From the NCBI RefSeq assembly GCF_019393635.1, contig NC_057861.1, forward strand, positions 735,580,232 to 735,644,231: a stretch of DNA of 64,000 bases. The letters run 5' to 3'. Positions within the stretch are counted from its first letter, which is position 1; every line of letters begins with the position of its first letter. The notes beneath the pieces were generated by a model. It was not told where the DNA came from, searched no databases, and saw nothing but the letters and a program-made list of their open reading frames with translations. Below are positions 63,228-64,000 of this stretch, one piece after another. Source of the stretch: Dromiciops gliroides. Lineage: Eukaryota; Chordata; Mammalia; Microbiotheria; Microbiotheriidae. The position numbers were made by a program, and so were the translations under genes.

Positions 63228-63353
63228 CTATCTACTTTGTCTATGCTGTTGCAGTTACCAAAATGGTGTGAAATCATTGACCTTCAGAGTTTTCCAATAA
63301 TAGTGGTGGATACTTATTCAAGACAATTAAAACACATTTGCCTTAAACAATAG
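28841..63353 (+). CDS. CDHR3: CDHR3-like cadherin-related gene, 5' part (exons 28841-28886, 46448-46644, 54515-54686, 58891-58979, probable 63255-63350)
   Basis: The joined exons give 168 residues: a signal peptide (MMLLAFFLFLLVAAP, residues 1-15), a first extracellular cadherin repeat and the start of a second. Cadherin marks are LDFE (Ca2+-binding LDRE type), the DVNEPP linker, and PEDTPVGT then AKDPE opening repeat 2. NLT and NAS are glycosylation sequons. From memory, human CDHR3 has the same layout: INSNP here matches VNSNP, DVNEPP is identical, and repeat 2 opens with AFDPED. Human CDHR3 is a six-repeat, single-pass membrane protein of ciliated airway cells. Identity over this region looks moderate, so a marsupial paralogue is possible. 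Introns 1-3 are 17.6, 7.9 and 4.2 kb. Exons 1-4 are clean; the rest of the gene, including the membrane segment, lies outside the window. Confidence 0.68.
29495..29665 (-). mobile_element. WSINE1-like SINE, about 16 bp target duplication
   Basis: TTGATTGAACATTTGA at 29479-29494 against TTAATTGAACATTTGA from 29666. Confidence 0.88.
30499..30752 (+). mobile_element. Mar1-like SINE with BovB tail
   Basis: GCCTGGATTCAGGAAGACTC head, GGGATCATGAAGAGTCAGAG then ATGACTGAACAACAAC tail. Confidence 0.8.
31215..31379 (-). mobile_element. WSINE1-like SINE, 15 bp target duplication
   Basis: ACCCTTGTCCCTCTG at 31200-31214 and 31380-31394. Confidence 0.92.
31572..31714 (+). mobile_element. WSINE1-like SINE, 11 bp target duplication
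   Basis: AATGCCATTTC at 31561-31571 and 31715-31725. It is the only sense copy I found in the cadherin gene. Confidence 0.9.
32015..32232 (-). mobile_element. MIR SINE, followed by a CT-rich tract to about 32375
   Basis: Tail CATATTAAAATTCTCAAAGC, core CATTTTATAGTTGAGAAAAC. Confidence 0.65.
33441..33607 (-). mobile_element. WSINE1-like SINE, 13 bp target duplication
   Basis: GGCATAGTCTCTT at 33428-33440 and 33608-33620. Confidence 0.92.
33905..34155 (-). mobile_element. Mar1-like SINE
   Basis: GTTGTTCTTAAGTCATTTTT and TTCATGATCCCATTTGAGGT tail; CAATGCCACCTAGCCACCCC head. Confidence 0.8.
34165..34570 (-). mobile_element. L1 LINE fragment
   Basis: In reverse: CATTCACTTACCATAGTTCA, CAAACTTTGGACACATATCC, then the TCTTTTCCAGCTGGACTA region, matching the late ORF2 part of L1. 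Confidence 0.55.
35440..35803. mobile_element. Foldback (long inverted repeat) element, about 360 bp
   Basis: The left end (ATGTTTTGGATTTGGGATTC, then CTTCTGGGACTGCTTTG) and the reverse complement of the right end (ATGTTTTAGAATCAGAATTC, then TTCTGGGATTGCTTTCC) match for about 80 bases at roughly 75-80%. This is a non-autonomous DNA transposon architecture; the family is unknown. Confidence 0.6.
36118..36655 (-). mobile_element. MIR fragments (36118-36215 and 36410-36655)
   Basis: First: TATAGTGCTTTAAGGTTTTC. Second, near full length: CTACTATGTGCTAGGCATTG, TTACAGCTGAGGAAAGTGAG, GTCATGCAGCTAGTAAGTG. Confidence 0.68.
36672..37174 (+). mobile_element. Solo LTR, about 503 bp, 4 bp target duplication
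   Basis: TGTGATG to CATCACA with GAAC at 36668-36671 and 37175-37178. Same family and strand as the LTR at 2854, different target, so a separate insertion. A solo fossil. Confidence 0.75.
37175..37830 (+). repeat. Three tandem units of about 180-260 bp
   Basis: Units at about 37175, 37396 and 37656 each run GCATATA/GCACATA, TTGATGTGCTAGTTGGTTTT-like, a T-rich block, a GGAGGGGAAG block and an AAAACCAAAA block. They resemble a dispersed marsupial sequence I cannot name; LINE promoter monomers are one idea. Confidence 0.6.
38380..38475 (+). mobile_element. L2 LINE 3' end
   Basis: TTAAGGTCCTTGAGAATCAG, then GCACACAGTAGGTGGTTAAT. Confidence 0.55.
38650..39180 (+). mobile_element. LTR related to that at 1-678
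   Basis: Shares AAGCATTTACTAAATCATAT, a CAAAGCTAATTGGCTAGAAT block and TAGGTGTGGTTTTAATCTC with the reverse complement of the LTR at the left edge. Ends are approximate. A fossil; no internal genes are seen. Confidence 0.5.
39274..39319 (+). repeat. (TC)n microsatellite
   Basis: About 20 TC units. A G-rich run (GGGGGGTGGGGGTGGGGGG) lies at about 39462-39480. Confidence 0.92.
40020..40428 (-). mobile_element. Two WSINE1-like SINEs and 80 bp of other sequence between one pair of 14 bp direct repeats
   Basis: SINEs at 40034-40180 and 40262-40414, both reversed. TATTTGGGCAATAT lies at 40020-40033 and 40415-40428, and neither SINE has its own duplication at its inner end. Confidence 0.8.
41310..41376 (-). 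mobile_element. 5'-truncated WSINE1-like SINE
   Basis: Only the 3' half: GCGGGGCAATGAAGGTTAAG, then CACACAGCTAATAAGTGTCA. Confidence 0.75.
41505..41960 (+). mobile_element. Possible LTR
   Basis: TGTGATGTATAAAAAGTTCA, ATTTTATTAATCATGCTAGT and ATTAATAAAAGGGGTCGGTG recall a marsupial retroviral LTR. The ends are not defined. A fossil if real. Confidence 0.3.
42178..42780 (-). mobile_element. MIR fragments split by two WSINE1-like SINEs (42369-42514 and 42617-42761)
   Basis: MIR: CAACTCTGAGAGGTAGGTGC and TTTGGGGAAACTGAGGCCAA. The first SINE has a 15 bp duplication (CTCTCTATCACTTTT, 42354-42368 and 42515-42529). The second has a short CCTCAGA duplication. Confidence 0.85.
43085..43275 (-). mobile_element. 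MON1-type SINE
   Basis: ATTCTCATTTTACCCATGAG, then GATTTGAACCTGGGTCCTCT. Confidence 0.7.
43370..43705 (+). mobile_element. Two L2-type 3' ends in tandem
   Basis: GATAGAATGTAAACTCAAGA to TAAATACTTGTTGATTGACT, then AGAATATAAACTCATTGAGG to TGGCACATTGAAGGTGCATG. Confidence 0.55.
44219..44640. mobile_element. Old SINE and L3/CR1 fragments
   Basis: GGATCATAGATCCAGAGGTA (-), CTTGGAAGGGGCCTCTAACA (L3-like, -), then a MIR tail (+) at about 44565-44655. Confidence 0.5.
44750..46430. other. Intron 1 sequence with no clear repeat or exon
   Basis: Several open frames of 60-103 codons exist on both strands, none with a recognised protein or fitting splice sites. A TTGGGATTGCAAATAGAAAA block at about 45876 is an old dispersed repeat. 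Confidence 0.4.
46448..46644 (+). CDS. CDHR3: CDHR3-like exon 2: N-terminal half of cadherin repeat 1
   Basis: The acceptor is TTTGTTCTTTTTCTTAG (AG at 46446-46447) and the donor is GGAA|GTAAGT. It is 197 bases, phase 1 to phase 0. It encodes residues 17-81 and includes FLNLTVERARP, LLENASEST and the CDHR3-like INSNP. Two N-glycosylation sequons are present. Confidence 0.75.
47660..48252 (-). mobile_element. MIR split by a full-length long SINE
   Basis: MIR left part ends ATTATTATCCCCATTTT; the right part resumes TATCCACATTTTACAGTTGA. The insertion lies at 47776-48105. Confidence 0.75.
47776..48105 (-). mobile_element. Long SINE (about 330 bp): WSINE1-like head, unique body, RTE-like 3' tail
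   Basis: In reverse it opens TGTCCTTCATTCTTGAAGAA (tail, like the 3' end of the LINE at 24225), then a 190 bp body, then the SINE head ending CCACCTACCTTCCCC. A 12 bp near-perfect duplication (TATCCCCATTTT/TATCCACATTTT) brackets the whole, so it is one unit. Confidence 0.75.
48765..49220 (+). mobile_element. L2 LINE 3' part
   Basis: AAGTCCTTCACAATTGTCCT, ACATGAAGTCTTTCTTCATC and CACATGGTAAGTGCTTAATA. Confidence 0.7.
49312..49434 (+). repeat. Compound (TC)n(CA)n microsatellite
   Basis: TC/TCCC units at 49312-49381, then CA units to 49434. Confidence 0.95.
49668..49920 (+). mobile_element. Mar1-like SINE with BovB tail
   Basis: GAGTGCCGGGCCTGGAGTCA head; CAGAAAGAGTCAGACACAAC tail. Confidence 0.82.
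50030..51355. other. Intron 2 sequence; only a degenerate ACATA-type tract at 50180-50300 is recognised
   Basis: No exon or clear mobile element is seen. The 113-codon plus frame at 50564-50905 has no known motif. Confidence 0.4.
51358..52024 (-). mobile_element. Degraded WSINE1-like SINE (51358-51481), L3/CR1 fragment (51590-51800), WSINE1-like SINE (51868-52024)
   Basis: First SINE: GTGGGGCAGTGAAGGTTAAG, with internal loss. L3: GCCTAAATTTGCCTCTTTGC. Second SINE: near copies of GCATAGTAATTTTTC flank it. Confidence 0.75.
52075..52505 (+). mobile_element. BovB/RTE LINE, 3' end of reverse transcriptase ORF
   Basis: Reads LLKLKLKYFGHIMKRWDSLE (family: LKLKLQYFGHLMRR-DSLEK), then RRAWNAMVHVI, with several stops, and ends GGTCAGACATGACGGAACAA. 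The tail matches those of the Mar1-like SINEs here. Confidence 0.8.
52817..52977 (-). mobile_element. WSINE1-like SINE
   Basis: Reverse, with a TTTTC-rich side; TCACAATAC and TCACAATAT at the flanks. Confidence 0.87.
53000..54480. other. Intron 2 sequence before exon 3, mostly unclassified
   Basis: Blocks at 53155-53310 and 53935-54060 (CCTTCAAGGAACTTACATTC) belong to an old dispersed repeat. No exon is seen. Confidence 0.4.
54515..54686 (+). CDS. CDHR3: CDHR3-like exon 3: C-terminal half of cadherin repeat 1
   Basis: The acceptor is TTTCTCTTTTGATTAG and the donor CAAG|GTACAG. It is 172 bases, phase 0 to phase 1. It carries KLDFE, a YTLVIYARDSGG strand (the A-x-D-x-G of cadherins) and IADVNEPPTF, the Ca2+-binding linker to repeat 2. 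This is the most clearly cadherin exon in the window. Confidence 0.85.
55018..55420 (-). mobile_element. L3/CR1-type LINE 3' fragment
   Basis: CAGAATCTCAGAGTTGAAAG, then CTGCCCTGCAGAGCCAAGTA and CCTCAGTTCCTACAG. Confidence 0.62.
55425..56407. mobile_element. Three MIR elements: 55425-55672 (-), 55985-56200 (-), 56205-56407 (+)
   Basis: Each shows the core (GGAAACTGAGGCAGTCAG; GGTTAAGGAACTTGCCCAGG; CAGTTTCCCCATATGTAAAA). The third ends in AATCTTAAAGCACTATAAA, directly at the hexanucleotide array. Confidence 0.7.
56408..56621 (+). repeat. (TTGTTC)n hexanucleotide array, about 35 copies
   Basis: TTGTTC with CTTGCTC variants near the left end. It produces Glu-Gln, Arg-Thr and Val-Leu open frames that are not genes. 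Confidence 0.97.
56776..56914 (-). mobile_element. WSINE1-like SINE
   Basis: TGCAGAGGTCAC and TGCAGGGGTCAT flank it; it sits in an old MIR. Confidence 0.85.
56945..57090 (+). mobile_element. MON1-type SINE
   Basis: AATCCTGTCTCTGCCACTTA, then GTTGGGCCAGATGACTTCTT. Confidence 0.68.
57222..57570 (-). mobile_element. Two WSINE1-like SINEs (57237-57392, 57408-57556) separated and flanked by three target copies
   Basis: AAAGAGTTCATTCTT at 57222-57236 and 57393-57407, and AAGAGTTCATTCTT at 57557-57570. The two SINEs differ at a dozen or so positions. Confidence 0.92.
57918..58145 (-). mobile_element. MIR SINE
   Basis: AAGTGCTTTAAGGTTGGCAA tail, CATTCTACAGATGAGAGAAC core. Confidence 0.7.
58406..58497 (+). 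repeat. (AG)n microsatellite
   Basis: About 45 AG units, 390 bases upstream of exon 4. Confidence 0.95.
58545..58760 (-). mobile_element. MIR SINE
   Basis: CACAGTGCTTTGCAGTTAAT tail, TTATAGATGAGGGAATAGGC core. Confidence 0.6.
58891..58979 (+). CDS. CDHR3: CDHR3-like exon 4: start of cadherin repeat 2
   Basis: The acceptor is TTTTACCTCTCCTGGCAG and the donor AAAG|GTAATT. It is 89 bases, phase 1 to phase 0; the first two bases complete a valine codon. It encodes TEIYIPEDTPVGTILYRVRA and KDPENAALK, the A strand and first Ca2+ motif of a cadherin repeat. Confidence 0.82.
59683..59754 (-). mobile_element. 5'-truncated WSINE1-like SINE, 12 bp target duplication
   Basis: Only 72 bp, bracketed by CATGCACAGGTC (59671-59682) and CATGCACAGGCC (59755-59766). 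Confidence 0.85.
59755..60330 (+). mobile_element. L2 LINE 3' part with an hAT-like element (59933-60108) inside
   Basis: L2: AAAAACCTTCAGTGGCTCCC and TTCTTTAAAACTGAAATCAA. The insert starts CAGAGGTGTCAAAC and ends GATGTCACTTCTCTG, roughly inverted ends as in a marsupial hAT-type short element. Confidence 0.6.
60350..60497 (-). mobile_element. WSINE1-like SINE
   Basis: Reverse, full length, with ill-matched flanks (CCTCATAATTT and CCTCAGAATTT). Confidence 0.87.
60762..61100. mobile_element. Old dispersed repeat and MIR fragment
   Basis: AGTCCCTGCCCTCAAGGAGC block at 60762-60900; MIR-like TTAAGTGACTTGCCTAGGGT at about 60993. Confidence 0.5.
61340..61582 (-). mobile_element. Mar1-like SINE
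   Basis: TTTTTCAGTTATGTCTGATT tail, then GAGGAAACTGAGGCAAACAG core. Confidence 0.82.
61600..63165. other. Intron 4 sequence, no recognised repeat or exon
   Basis: Fairly unique sequence with short open frames on both strands and no recognisable protein. Confidence 0.4.
63181..63225 (+). repeat. (TC)n tract directly upstream of the probable exon 5 acceptor
   Basis: About 22 TC units with one GC interruption; it extends the pyrimidine tract before 63255. Confidence 0.92.
63255..63353 (+). CDS. CDHR3: Probable CDHR3-like exon 5, 3' boundary unclear, in-frame stop at 63351-63353
   Basis: A strong acceptor (a TC-rich tract, then CTATGCTGTTGCAG) precedes TTACCA. In phase 0, which exon 4 requires, it reads LPKWCEIIDLQSFPIIVVDT. 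From memory this aligns with IPLSYFLISPPKSF of human CDHR3 repeat 2, and TYSRQL resembles the cadherin T-x-S-G-x-L turn. By analogy with exon 2 the exon should end just after YSRQ, but the next bases are TTAAAA, not GT. The frame closes eight codons later. Possible explanations are a lost donor, a short alternative terminal exon, a decaying gene, or an assembly error. Confidence 0.4.
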   Translation, partial: LPKWCEIIDLQSFPIIVVDTYSRQLKHICLKQ

Positions 63354-63459
63354 AGACAACTATTGACACCTGAAAAATTGTCCACATTATTTTGTTTGTA
63401 AAATAGTGAATAAACTCCAGTAATTACATCAGTGGATAGGTACTGTGGTCCCACTCCTC

Positions 63460-64000
63460 AAGACAATTCAATGATCATTTGTTAAGTGACTAGTGTGTGC
63501 TAGGCATAGGTCCTGGGTATACGAAGATAACTAGGAAAGTTCTTGACCTCAAGGAGTTTACATTTTCCTGGGGTGAGGAAAGTGGAGAATAATTGCTCTT
63601 AGCATAGTCCGTGGTACATTCTAGGTGCTTAAAAATGCTAGTTGACTGACACAGATAAGTAAATATAAGATACATGCAAAATAAACTCAAATGGATTTCA
63701 AGATGGTGAGACACTAACAGCTGGGGATCAGGCAGGGGGTAGCACTGAGGATTATAGATCTACAGCTGGAAGGGACCCCAGAGGTCTTCTAGTTCAAGTA
63801 TGATAGACACTTGGTCTTAACCTTGAAGGGAGCTAGAGATGCTAAGAGATCATAGGTGAAGTGATGACTCCTGTTACATAGAACCCAAGGTCTAGACCTA
63901 GAAGGGCCCCAGAAACTGGTTAATTCAACTCTCTTATTTCACTGGTGAAGAAACAGAAGCCCAGTGATTGGCCCCAGTTCACATGGAGAGTAAGCATTTG
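63460..64000. mobile_element. Old dispersed repeat and MON1-type fragments
   Basis: CTCAAGGAGTTTACATTTTC at about 63548; AGCTGGAAGGGACCCCAGAG at 63764 and CCTAGAAGGGCCCCAGAAAC at 63897, both reverse. Confidence 0.5.

Overview
The window is nuclear DNA from a marsupial. About thirty copies of a short tRNA/CORE-type SINE (WSINE1-like head, many with clean target-site duplications) occur with longer SINEs ending in a BovB/RTE-type tail (Mar1-like), MIR/MON1 elements, L2, L3/CR1, RTE and solo LTRs. This mix, and the apparent youth of the WSINE1-like copies, points to an Australidelphian marsupial; the species cannot be read from the sequence. Most of the window is intron or intergenic repeat. Family names are from memory of consensus sequences, not from a search.

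Two host genes can be assembled by hand, in divergent (head-to-head) orientation with start codons 5.2 kb apart.

Left gene (- strand, 23666 down to 5952): four exons whose splice sites and phases all fit give an uninterrupted 256-residue protein. Residues 1-191 are basic and low in recognisable domains. Residues 192-247 form an R-SNARE (synaptobrevin-type) motif with an arginine at the expected zero layer. The protein then ends in a cysteine-rich tail (C248, C251, C253-255) where VAMPs have a transmembrane helix. A TATA box lies 54 bases upstream of the start codon. I do not recognise a named mammalian orthologue; this is the most interesting item in the window.

Right gene (+ strand, from 28841 past the right edge): a signal-peptide exon and three or four further exons encode the first cadherin repeat and the start of the second of a non-classical cadherin, closest in my memory to CDHR3. 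Exons 1-4 (28841-28886, 46448-46644, 54515-54686, 58891-58979) fit in phase. A probable fifth exon at 63255 aligns to the second repeat but shows no usable donor before an in-frame stop. An X-box-like site next to a forkhead-like site about 130 bases upstream of the start would fit expression in ciliated cells.

Layout: 1-5.9 kb, intergenic with LTRs, MIR-class SINEs and a long purine tract; 5.9-23.7 kb, SNARE gene, whose introns hold a 1.4 kb TCTA-type satellite, two tandem L3/CR1 LINE copies, a perfect inverted SINE pair and an AGGGG array beside a splice donor; 23.7-28.8 kb, shared upstream region with an RTE-type LINE fragment and hAT-like elements; 28.8-64 kb, the cadherin gene, whose introns hold solo LTRs, a tandem triplicate, a foldback element, L1, L2 and RTE fragments and many antisense SINEs. 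No rRNA, tRNA, CRISPR or prokaryotic features were seen.
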